Shown piece by piece: positions 35,838-43,319 of a DNA stretch of 64,000 bases. The stretch lies in the NCBI RefSeq assembly GCF_900106975.1, contig NZ_FNNU01000003.1, forward strand, positions 1-64,000, in the 5' to 3' direction. This DNA comes from Pseudomonas kuykendallii (GTDB lineage Bacteria > Pseudomonadota > Gammaproteobacteria > Pseudomonadales > Pseudomonadaceae). The first letter of the stretch is position 1, and each line of letters opens with the position of its first letter. The notes below the pieces were generated by a model. The model was not told where the DNA came from, made no database searches, and saw only the letters and a program-made list of their open reading frames with translations. The translations under genes were made by a program, and so were the position numbers.

Positions 35838-37250
35838 ATGCTCCCCCTGCTCCGCCTGTCACCGCTGTTTCTGGCACTGCTTGTCAGCGCTTGCGACGAC
35901 AACCCCCGCTTCACCCAGGCCGAGCCCGGCGAAGCCCTCTCCGGCGGCGCCACCACCGTATTCCAGACCGACCGCAACGCCTTCGCGATGCCCTCGGCCA
36001 ACCTGTCCAACACCCGCAGCCTCGACTTCAGCGTCGGCAACAGCTTCTTCCGCAACCCCTGGGTCACCGCCCCCACTGCCACCACCGCGCGCGACGGTCT
36101 CGGGCCGCTGTTCAATACCAACGCCTGCCAGAACTGCCATGTTCGCGACGGCCGCGGCCAGCCGCCCGGCGAAAACGCGGTGCACGCGGTCTCCATGCTG
36201 GTACGCCTGTCGATTCCCGCCAGCCCCGCCGATGCCAAGGTTCTCGAACACCTGGGCGTGGTCCCCGAGCCAACCTATGGCGGGCAGTTCCAGGACATGG
36301 CGATTCCCGGGGTCGCTCCCGAAGGCAAGATCCGCGTCGACTACAGCCCGCTCCCGGTGACCTTCGCCGACGGCAGCGTGGTCGAACTGCGCAAGCCGAC
36401 CCTGCGCCTGAGCGACCTCAACTACGGCCCCATGCATCCGCAGACCATGACCTCGGCCCGCGTCGCGCCGCCGATGATCGGCCTCGGCTTGCTCGAGGCG
36501 ATTTCCGAAGCGGACATCCTCGCCAACGCCGATCCGGAGGATCGCGACGGCAACGGCATATCCGGACGCCCCAACCGCGTCTGGGACATGCGCAAGGGCG
36601 AAACCGTGCTCGGCCGCTTCGGCTGGAAAGCCGGCCAGCCGACCATCGAGCAGCAAAGCGCGCACGCCTTCTCCGGCGACATGGGCCTGACCACGTCGCT
36701 GCTGCCGCACGACGACTGCACGCCGAACCAGGTCGACTGCCTGAATGCCGTGAATGGCGGCGTCCCGGAAGTCAGCGACAACATCCTTTCCAAGGTCGTC
36801 TTCTACTCGCGCAACCTGGCCGTTCCGGCACGCCGCGATGTCGACGCCGCACAGGTCCTGGCCGGCAAATCGGCGTTCTTCCAGGCCGGCTGCCAGCAAT
36901 GCCACATGCCGCAGTTCAAGACCCGCGCCGATGCCGCCGAACCCGAGCTGGCGAACCAGGAGATCCGCCCCTACAGCGACCTCCTGTTGCACGACATGGG
37001 CGAAGGCCTCGCCGATCACCGCGGCGAGTTCCAGGCCAGCGGCAGCGAATGGCGTACCGCTCCGCTGTGGGGAATCGGCCTCAGCGAGGCGGTGACCGGC
37101 CATACGCAGTTCCTTCACGACGGCCGCGCGCGTAACCTTCTCGAAGCCATTCTCTGGCACGGCGGCGAAGCCGAACCGGCCAAGCAGCACGTACTCGCTT
37201 TCGATGCCGAGCAACGCACCGCGTTGCTGGCTTTCCTGAATTCCCTCTGA
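35838..37250 (+). CDS. dihaem DUF1111 (thiol oxidoreductase-like) lipoprotein
   Basis: A 470-aa lipoprotein with lipobox LVSAC (Cys19). Two c-type haem motifs are present: CQNCH at 97-101 and CQQCH at 352-356. This is the DUF1111/di-haem oxidoreductase family, related to MauG-type cytochrome peroxidases, and it is regularly found between imelysin genes. A role in iron oxidation state during uptake is inferred from context. The ATG at 35838 has AGGA 8 nt upstream. It opens a probable three-gene operon. Confidence 0.88.
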   Translation: MLPLLRLSPLFLALLVSACDDNPRFTQAEPGEALSGGATTVFQTDRNAFAMPSANLSNTRSLDFSVGNSFFRNPWVTAPTATTARDGLGPLFNTNACQNCHVRDGRGQPPGENAVHAVSMLVRLSIPASPADAKVLEHLGVVPEPTYGGQFQDMAIPGVAPEGKIRVDYSPLPVTFADGSVVELRKPTLRLSDLNYGPMHPQTMTSARVAPPMIGLGLLEAISEADILANADPEDRDGNGISGRPNRVWDMRKGETVLGRFGWKAGQPTIEQQSAHAFSGDMGLTTSLLPHDDCTPNQVDCLNAVNGGVPEVSDNILSKVVFYSRNLAVPARRDVDAAQVLAGKSAFFQAGCQQCHMPQFKTRADAAEPELANQEIRPYSDLLLHDMGEGLADHRGEFQASGSEWRTAPLWGIGLSEAVTGHTQFLHDGRARNLLEAILWHGGEAEPAKQHVLAFDAEQRTALLAFLNSL

Positions 37251-37262
37251 AAAGGAGCGCAG

Positions 37263-38324
37263 ATGTTTCGCCCCCGACTTCTCCTGACAGGCCTCGCCAT
37301 CGCGCTGGGCGCCTGCTCTCCGCAGGACCAGCAGGCCGCCACCAGTGCCGCCATCGCCCAACAGGTCATCCTGCCGACCTACAGCCGCTGGGCCGAGGCC
37401 GACAAGCAGCTGGCCGCCAGCGCCCTGGCCTTCTGTGAAGGCAAGCAGGACCTGGCACAGGCCCGCGAGGCCTTCCTCCGGGCGCAGAAAGCCTGGGCCG
37501 AACTGCAACCGCTGCTGATCGGCCCGCTGGCCGAAGGCAACCAGGCCTGGCAGGTGCAGTTCTGGCCGGACAAGAAGAACCTGGTCGCCCGTCAGGTCGA
37601 GCAGCTGGTCAAGTCCGACACTCCGCTGACCGGCGAAAGCCTGGCCAAGTCCAGCATCGTCGTGCAGGGCCTCAGCGCCTACGAGTACGTGCTCTTCGAC
37701 AGCGGCCTGGACCTCGCCGACGCCGAGCAGAAGGCCCGCTACTGCCCGCTGCTGGAGGCCATCGGCGCGCACCAGCAGGCGCTCTCCGAACAGATCCTCG
37801 CCGGCTGGCAGAAGAACGACGGCATGCTCGCGCAGATGAGCAAGTTCCCCAACGCGCGCTATGCCGAGTCCAAGGAAGCCATTTCCGACCTGCTGCGGGT
37901 CCAGGTCACCGCCCTGGATTCGCTGAAGAAGAAACTCGGCGCCCCGCTCGGCCGGCAGACCAAGGGCATTCCGCAGCCGTTCCAGGCCGAGGCCTGGCGC
38001 AGCCATGCCTCCCTGTCGAACCTCGCGGCGAGCCTGGAAAGCGCCGAACACGTCTGGTCGGGCGTTGACGGCAAAGGCCTGAAGGCCCTGATCGGCACCG
38101 AGCACAAAGACCTCATCGACAAGATCGACGCCGCCTATGCCGACAGCCGCCGGCAGATGGCCGCGCTGCGACCGCCGCTGGACGACCTGCTGAAGACCGA
38201 CCAGGGTCGCGCGCAGCTGAACGCCTTCTACGACAGCCTGAACGTGGTCCACCGGCTGCACGAGCTGGAACTCGCCCGCGTGCTGGGCGTGCAGCTCGGC
38301 TTCAACGCCAACGACGGGGACTGA
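37263..38324 (+). CDS. second imelysin-family lipoprotein
   Basis: A 353-aa lipoprotein with lipobox ALGAC (Cys18) and an imelysin domain. The GxHxxE signature seen in the first imelysin is replaced here by GLSAYE in QGLSAYEYVLF, so the His is missing; this is the degenerate imelysin subtype. AAAAGGAG lies 6 nt before the ATG, 12 nt after the previous stop. Likely works with the DUF1111 cytochrome and the DUF1513 protein. Equivalent to PA4372 from memory. Confidence 0.88.
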   Translation: MFRPRLLLTGLAIALGACSPQDQQAATSAAIAQQVILPTYSRWAEADKQLAASALAFCEGKQDLAQAREAFLRAQKAWAELQPLLIGPLAEGNQAWQVQFWPDKKNLVARQVEQLVKSDTPLTGESLAKSSIVVQGLSAYEYVLFDSGLDLADAEQKARYCPLLEAIGAHQQALSEQILAGWQKNDGMLAQMSKFPNARYAESKEAISDLLRVQVTALDSLKKKLGAPLGRQTKGIPQPFQAEAWRSHASLSNLAASLESAEHVWSGVDGKGLKALIGTEHKDLIDKIDAAYADSRRQMAALRPPLDDLLKTDQGRAQLNAFYDSLNVVHRLHELELARVLGVQLGFNANDGD

Positions 38325-38340
38325 TTCGGGAGAGTCGACG

Positions 38341-39432
38341 ATGCTGCGCCACGTACAGAACCTCGGCAACGCACTGCTCAAGGCCGTGACCTCGGGTGAC
38401 TGGAAGCTCAACCGGCAGACCACACAGCCGCTGCTGCTGTCGGCTCGCGACGATGCCGACGGCGGCCATTACGCGGTCGGCTACCGCCTCGACGGCAGCC
38501 CGGCGTTCGTCACGCGGGTCGGCCTGCGCTGTCACGCCATCGTCCAGCATCCGGGCAAGCCGCTGGCGCTTTTCGTGGCGCGCCGGCCGGGCACCGAGAG
38601 CTACCTGATCGACCTGCGCGACGGCCGCCTGCTGCAGACGCTGAAGTCCAACGCCGACCGGCATTTCTACGGGCATGGCGTGTTCCACAGGGACGGCGAG
38701 TGGCTCTACGCCACCGAGAACGACACCCGCGACCCGGGGCGCGGACGGCTCGGGGTCTACCGCTTCGACGGCGAACGGCTGATTCATACCGGCGAGCTTT
38801 CGACCCACGGGCTGGGCCCGCATGAGGTGTCATGGATGCCTGACGGGGAAACCCTGGTCGTCGCCAATGGCGGCATTCGCACCGAGGCCGAAAGCCGGGT
38901 CGAGATGAACCTGGATGCGATGGAGCCGAGTCTGGTCCTGATGCGCCGCGACGGCAGCCTGATCAGCCGCGAGACGCTCCCCGAACAGATGAACAGCGTG
39001 CGTCACCTGGCAATCGCCGCGGACGGCACCATCGTCGCCTGCCAGCAGTACATGGGCGCCAGCCACGACCGCGCCGCGCTGCTGGCGATCAAGCGTCCCG
39101 GCGAGGCGTTCATGCCGTTCCCGGTCGAGGAGCCGCAACGCCAGGCGATGGCGCAGTACACCGCCAGCGTGGCGATCAACGACGCGATGCGCCTGGTCGC
39201 GCTGACCGCGCCCCGCGGCAACCGTTTCTTCGTTTGGGATCTGGACAGCGGCGCGTTGCGCCTGGATGCACCGCTGCCCGACTGCGCGGGCGTCGCCGCG
39301 GTGGAACAGGGTTTCGTGGTCACGTCCGGCCAGGGGCGCTGCCGCCTCTACGACTGCCGCGCCGGCGCCATCGAGGTTCGGCCGCTGGAACTGCCCAGCG
39401 GGCTCTGGGACAACCACCTGCACGTGGCGTAA
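38341..39432 (+). CDS. DUF1513 beta-propeller protein
   Basis: A 363-aa protein with the repeated short beta-blade pattern of DUF1513 (HYAVGYRLDG, HAIVQHPGKP, GHGVFHRDGEWLYATEND, GPHEVSWMPDGETLVVANGG). It ends the DUF1111-imelysin operon, 16 nt after the previous stop. No signal peptide is visible in MLRHVQNLGNALLKAVTSGD, although its partners are exported lipoproteins. Either it is cytoplasmic here or the annotated N-terminus is altered. Function is unknown, probably iron-related. Confidence 0.8.
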   Translation: MLRHVQNLGNALLKAVTSGDWKLNRQTTQPLLLSARDDADGGHYAVGYRLDGSPAFVTRVGLRCHAIVQHPGKPLALFVARRPGTESYLIDLRDGRLLQTLKSNADRHFYGHGVFHRDGEWLYATENDTRDPGRGRLGVYRFDGERLIHTGELSTHGLGPHEVSWMPDGETLVVANGGIRTEAESRVEMNLDAMEPSLVLMRRDGSLISRETLPEQMNSVRHLAIAADGTIVACQQYMGASHDRAALLAIKRPGEAFMPFPVEEPQRQAMAQYTASVAINDAMRLVALTAPRGNRFFVWDLDSGALRLDAPLPDCAGVAAVEQGFVVTSGQGRCRLYDCRAGAIEVRPLELPSGLWDNHLHVA

Positions 39433-39471
39433 CGTACCTGCGGCGCCTTCATCGCGGAGGCGCCGGTTCGA

Positions 39472-39702
39472 TCAGCTGGGGGCGCGCAGGCCCTGGGCCA
39501 GGCTGAACATCAGCAACAGCAGGTCTTCGTCAGGTTGCGGCTGGACCTTCGCCCGCAGGTTGCCCGGCATCGGGCAATTCTTCGCCAGGCTCGGAAGCCC
39601 GCTGATCACCTTCGGCGCGGGCTCCGTCCAGGACGCTACGGCCAGGGAGGCGACGCCCAGCGCCGCGCAGAGAAACAGACCTCGAGCGATTTCTAGTCTC
39701 AT
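39472..39702 (-). CDS. small exported hypothetical protein in the ColRS-linked operon
   Basis: A 76-aa product with a signal peptide (RGLFLCAALGVASLAVAS, cleavage near residue 23) and a short Pro/Lys-rich mature part containing one Cys (KNCPMPGNL). The ATG overlaps the TGA of the kinase gene by one base, with AGGG 10 nt upstream. It is the third gene of the methyltransferase-kinase operon, and I recall PA4377 in this place. Function unknown. Confidence 0.65.
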   Translation of the reverse strand: MRLEIARGLFLCAALGVASLAVASWTEPAPKVISGLPSLAKNCPMPGNLRAKVQPQPDEDLLLLMFSLAQGLRAPS

Positions 39703-40427
39703 CACTGCAACCCTTTGATTGGCCTACCGAACGCCGCTCGGTAAACGTAGATCAGCTTCGCCCACTCGGCGGCGCTGAACGACGAATGGCGCCTCAGCTG
39801 CCGCAGGTCGTGCTGCGCGGCGTGGCTCCGGGTCAGCCGGCGGCGGCTTTTTTCCAGATCGAGCAACGCCACTTCGGCGCGCGCGTCGGCGCCCTCCCCG
39901 TTGACCCGCACGAACACGTGCTTTCCATACATGCAGCCATGCTGCCAGCGCGCGCGGTGCATGCGCGCCAGGGTGGCCGCCAGTTGGTGCAGCAGTTGCT
40001 CGTGCAGACGTTCGTCGTAACGCTCGCGCGCACCGCTGGCGTACCAGGCATCGAGATCCTGGAAACCGTCGAGCGCCTCGGTGACCAGCAGTCCGCGCCA
40101 GCCGGTATCGGCACTGAACGAGGTGGAGCAGTGCACGACATTCGGCACGCGCACGCCCAGGTCGGTCATGCGGCGCAGCGCATCGTGCTCGCGCAGCACC
40201 GTGGGCCGGCCGAGCGGATAACGCAGGCTGCGATACAGATGGCCAACCTGGCGTTTGGCATAGAGCACGCGGTCCATCTCCTGCAACCGCTGCACACCGC
40301 TCTCCCCGCCACGCCGCTGGTTGGGTTGCTCGACCCAGTCACCCTGGCGCTGCCACCAGCCATCGAAGGTGTCGAGCGGTGGCGCGGACGGCGGAAGGTC
40401 CGGCGTCTGCATCTCGAGGCAGTTCAT
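39702..40427 (-). CDS. inaA: InaA-type lipopolysaccharide kinase family protein
   Basis: A 241-aa protein kinase-like fold of the LPS-core kinase (Kdo/WaaP-InaA) family. VLREHDALRRMTDLGVRVPNVV is the N-lobe region. The catalytic loop lies at LARMHRARWQHGCMYGKHVFV, with the DFG-equivalent in ALLDLEKSRRR. It probably phosphorylates LPS core sugar or a related envelope substrate. The ATG at 40427 overlaps the methyltransferase stop (ATGA). Operon position next to ColRS agrees with PA4378 inaA. Confidence 0.85.
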   Translation of the reverse strand: MNCLEMQTPDLPPSAPPLDTFDGWWQRQGDWVEQPNQRRGGESGVQRLQEMDRVLYAKRQVGHLYRSLRYPLGRPTVLREHDALRRMTDLGVRVPNVVHCSTSFSADTGWRGLLVTEALDGFQDLDAWYASGARERYDERLHEQLLHQLAATLARMHRARWQHGCMYGKHVFVRVNGEGADARAEVALLDLEKSRRRLTRSHAAQHDLRQLRRHSSFSAAEWAKLIYVYRAAFGRPIKGLQ

Positions 40428-41113
40428 GCCCACATGTCCTTGCGCAGAACGTAGACGCGCCACATCGCGTACAGTGGCAGGAAATCCAGGTGACGCTGGA
40501 TGCTGAAACCGGCGTCGGCGAACTCCTGTTCGATGGTTTGCGCGGGAATCACGAAACGGTTCTGGAAGTCCGCATCATCGGCGCCCTGTTGCCGGCGCTG
40601 CTCCAGGCGCTTGCGCCGCCAGGACTTGTAGTTGCCGTCCACCCACAGCGAAACGATCAGGCTGTCGCGAGTCACGCGGTGGCACTCGCTGAGCATCTTC
40701 TGCCGGTCCGCCGCGTTGCCGACGTGATGCAGCAGGCGCATGCAGAAAATGCTGTCCACCGAATTGTCCGGCAGATCGATGGCGAAGGCCGAGGTCTGCA
40801 GCGTCTGCACGCGTCGGGTGACCGATTCTGGCTGGCGCTGCATGGCCACCTTCAGCATGTCCGCCGAATTGTCGGCGCCGATGATCACGCGGTTCTGGCG
40901 TTCGGCGAGCAGCGGCCAGAAGCGCCCGGCGCCGCACGGCAGGTCGAGGACCAGGCTCGGCTCGCCGGCGATCTGCAGGGCGCGGCGGGCCAGTTGCTCG
41001 TCGCGTCTGTGGGAGAGCGTGCGCCAGAATCCGTCGGCGTGTTTCCGTCCATAGGCTTCGGCATGCTCGCGATCGTACTTGTGGGAGAACTCAAGATCGA
41101 CGGTATCGCTCAT
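40424..41113 (-). CDS. class I SAM-dependent methyltransferase (WarA-like)
   Basis: A 229-aa Rossmann-fold methyltransferase. Motif I is LVLDLPCGAGRFWPLL, the acidic SAM-binding residue follows in VIIGADNSADML, and post-motif CMRLLHHVGN fits motif III. It starts the operon methyltransferase-inaA-small protein, downstream of colRS. I recall the same order in P. putida, where the gene is a ColR target. A ColR-box-like site overlaps the colS stop 71 nt upstream. The substrate, probably LPS core, is inferred. Confidence 0.85.
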   Translation of the reverse strand: MSDTVDLEFSHKYDREHAEAYGRKHADGFWRTLSHRRDEQLARRALQIAGEPSLVLDLPCGAGRFWPLLAERQNRVIIGADNSADMLKVAMQRQPESVTRRVQTLQTSAFAIDLPDNSVDSIFCMRLLHHVGNAADRQKMLSECHRVTRDSLIVSLWVDGNYKSWRRKRLEQRRQQGADDADFQNRFVIPAQTIEQEFADAGFSIQRHLDFLPLYAMWRVYVLRKDMWA

Positions 41114-41183
41114 GGAAAAGGCCACTACTGGGAAAGATGGCGGCACCTTATCCAGCGAGCCGTCAACCGGGAGTCAAGGCAAT

Positions 41184-41199
41184 GTGAAAATTGCGTCAA
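41184..41199 (-). promoter_or_regulatory. possible ColR box upstream of the methyltransferase operon
   Basis: On the minus strand TTGACGCAATTTTCAC, against the ColR consensus as I recall it (YYNASNNYTTTTTSAC): two mismatches. It overlaps the colS stop codon and lies 71-86 nt before the methyltransferase ATG. Confidence 0.5.
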
Positions 41200-42485
41200 A
41201 CCGCCGCTGCGAGTTCGCCGCCCAAGGTGACCTGGAAACGACAGCCGCCCGACTCCGCCGCCGACAGGCTGACGCTCCAGCCCTGGCTCTCGCAGATCCG
41301 CTTGACCAGCGAAAGACCCAGGCCGAGCCCGTCGCCGCGCTGCTCGACGCCCCGCACGAAGGGCTCGAACACCGCCTCGCGCTGTGCCTCGGGAATCCCA
41401 TGCCCGCTGTCCTCGACATAGAAGCCGGTGGCCTGCAGTTGCAGGCAGATCCAGCCGTTGTCGGTGTAGTGCAGCGCGTTGCGCAGCAGGTTGCCCAGCA
41501 CCGCGCGCAGGAAGGGCGCGTTGTAGCCGATCGGCAGGGCGCCGTTGACGTGGTATTCGAAGCGCAGCCCCTTGTCCTCGATTGCACTGCGCCATTGCCC
41601 GACCAGGTCGTTGGCCACATCCATCAACGTGGCCAGTTGCCCCTCGCTGGAGTTGGCCGGCTGCGCACGCGCCAGCAGCAGAAAGGTGTGCACCAGCTCG
41701 CGCATTTCCTCGCAGGCGCGCGACATGCGCAGCACCTGGGCCCGGCCGCGCTCGCCCAGGCCCGGGTTTTCCAGCAGCAGTTCGCAGGAACTCGCCAACA
41801 CCATCAACGGCGTGCGCAGCTCATGGCTGACGTCGCTGGTGAACAGTCTTTCGCGGGTCAGCGCCTCGCGCAGCAGGCCGAGCGTGGCGTCGAACGCCGC
41901 CGCCACTTCGCCGACCTCGTCGGCGGCGTAATCCGGCGCCAGCGGCGGTGCGAGCACCAGCAGCTGGTCGCGATGACGCACCTGCCGCGCCAGGCGGATC
42001 ACCGGCGCCATCACCCGCCGCGCGAGCAGCCAGCCGAGCAGCCCGCCCAGCGCCAGGCTGATCAGGAAGCCCACCAGCACCACCGCGAAGAGCACCTGCT
42101 CGCGCGCCTCGAAGCCACGCTGGTCCTGCATCAGCACGTATTTGCGGCCATCCACGGTACGCACGAACACGTGGTAGGAGATGTCGCCGCGGAAGACTTC
42201 GTTGAAGCCCGGCGGCAGGTGCTTGACGTCCTCGGGCAGGGCGAACTCGCCGACGCCGCCGCTGTAGTAGAAGAACTGGTCCGGCTCCGGCTGCGAGCGC
42301 CACGACTCGACCGAATCCATGCGCAGCAGACGGTCCAGATCGCCGCCCAGCTCGCCGGTGATCAGGCGTTCCTCGACCACGTGGACGACGTTGACGATAC
42401 CGATGGCGAAGGCGCCGGCGACCAGTGCGGTCACCAGGACGAACGCGATGACGATGCGTCGCGAAAGGCTCTGCTTATACTCCAT
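41196..42485 (-). CDS. colS: sensor histidine kinase ColS
   Basis: A membrane sensor of 429 aa that phosphorylates ColR in response to zinc and iron. Two membrane helices (about 11-33 and 133-157) flank a periplasmic loop. Starting at ATG 42485 places His35, Glu38, Glu96, His105, Glu126 and Glu129 (the EARE ExxE motif) at exactly the numbers I recall for P. putida ColS metal ligands, which supports this start over ATGs 2 or 3 codons upstream. The phospho-acceptor is His221 in SHELRTPL; the ATP lid includes GDGLGLGLSLV. It overlaps colR by 11 nt. Confidence 0.93.
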   Translation of the reverse strand: MEYKQSLSRRIVIAFVLVTALVAGAFAIGIVNVVHVVEERLITGELGGDLDRLLRMDSVESWRSQPEPDQFFYYSGGVGEFALPEDVKHLPPGFNEVFRGDISYHVFVRTVDGRKYVLMQDQRGFEAREQVLFAVVLVGFLISLALGGLLGWLLARRVMAPVIRLARQVRHRDQLLVLAPPLAPDYAADEVGEVAAAFDATLGLLREALTRERLFTSDVSHELRTPLMVLASSCELLLENPGLGERGRAQVLRMSRACEEMRELVHTFLLLARAQPANSSEGQLATLMDVANDLVGQWRSAIEDKGLRFEYHVNGALPIGYNAPFLRAVLGNLLRNALHYTDNGWICLQLQATGFYVEDSGHGIPEAQREAVFEPFVRGVEQRGDGLGLGLSLVKRICESQGWSVSLSAAESGGCRFQVTLGGELAAAV

Positions 42486-43158
42486 CGCCATCATCCGCCA
42501 GGCGATAGCCGATGCCATGCACGGTGTGCATCAGCGCGCGGGCGAACGGTTTGTCGATCACCTGGCGCAACTGGTGCACGTGGCTGCGCAGGCTGTCGCT
42601 GTCCGGGCAGTCATCGCCCCACACGGTTTCCTCGAGAACCTCGCGGCGCACCACGTGCGGGCTTTTCTGCATCAGCACGGTGAGCAGCTTCTGGCCGATC
42701 GGGTTGAGCTTGAGCATCTTCCCGGCGCGGACCACTTCCAGGGTATCCAGGTCGAAGGTCAGGTCGGCCACCTGCAGTTGCCGGCGTCCACCGCCCTGGG
42801 CGCGGCGCAGCACCGCTTCGATGCGCGCCGCCAGTTCGGACAGCGCGAAGGGCTTGATCAGGTAGTCGTCGGCGCCGGAGTTGAACCCCTGCAGGCGGTC
42901 GTCCAGCTGGTCCCGGGCGGTGAGCATGATCACCGGCGTGTTGCGCCGGGCGTCCTCGCGCAGGCGCTTGCACAGCGTGTAGCCGTCGAGCCCCGGCAGC
43001 ATGATGTCGAGCACGATCAGGTCGTAGTGCTCGGTGGCGGCCAGGTGCAGGCCGGAAAGCCCGTCCTGGGCACAGTCCACGCTGTAGCCCTTGATACTCA
43101 GGTAGTCGAGCATGTTGCCCAAAATGTCACGGTTGTCTTCGACCAGCAGGATGCGCAT
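42475..43158 (-). CDS. colR: response regulator ColR
   Basis: An OmpR/PhoB-type regulator, 227 aa. The receiver domain has the acidic pair E7-D8, phospho-acceptor D51 (DLIVLDIMLPG) and the Lys of DDYLIKPF. The winged-helix domain ends with MHTVHGIGYRL. It partners ColS in envelope-stress and metal tolerance and is thought to control LPS- and membrane-modifying genes. Genes of that kind flank it here on both sides. Confidence 0.95.
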   Translation of the reverse strand: MRILLVEDNRDILGNMLDYLSIKGYSVDCAQDGLSGLHLAATEHYDLIVLDIMLPGLDGYTLCKRLREDARRNTPVIMLTARDQLDDRLQGFNSGADDYLIKPFALSELAARIEAVLRRAQGGGRRQLQVADLTFDLDTLEVVRAGKMLKLNPIGQKLLTVLMQKSPHVVRREVLEETVWGDDCPDSDSLRSHVHQLRQVIDKPFARALMHTVHGIGYRLADDGDGV

Positions 43159-43232
43159 GGATTGTCCTCAGGGGCGCCCAGTCGGCGCGGCGGTGGCGAA
43201 TGATTGCACGGGGAAGATTAGACCGTTTCGTT

Positions 43233-43248
43233 TTGACGAATTTTTAAC
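43233..43248 (+). promoter_or_regulatory. possible ColR box upstream of the sulfatase-PAP2 operon
   Basis: TTGACGAATTTTTAAC differs at two positions from the ColR consensus YYNASNNYTTTTTSAC as I recall it, and is very similar to 41184-41199. It lies 72-87 nt before the sulfatase ATG in the gap divergent from colR. Confidence 0.5.
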
Positions 43249-43319
43249 CGCCGATTCACCTGGCCGCGACATATCCGGGAACAGACTGCCGCGCATCGTC
43301 CAACCCCGGAAAAATCGCG

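Noticed and set aside
35859-38423. 854-codon minus-strand frame opposite the DUF1111 and imelysin genes
   Set aside because: Antisense shadow with no domain, start signal or family resemblance.
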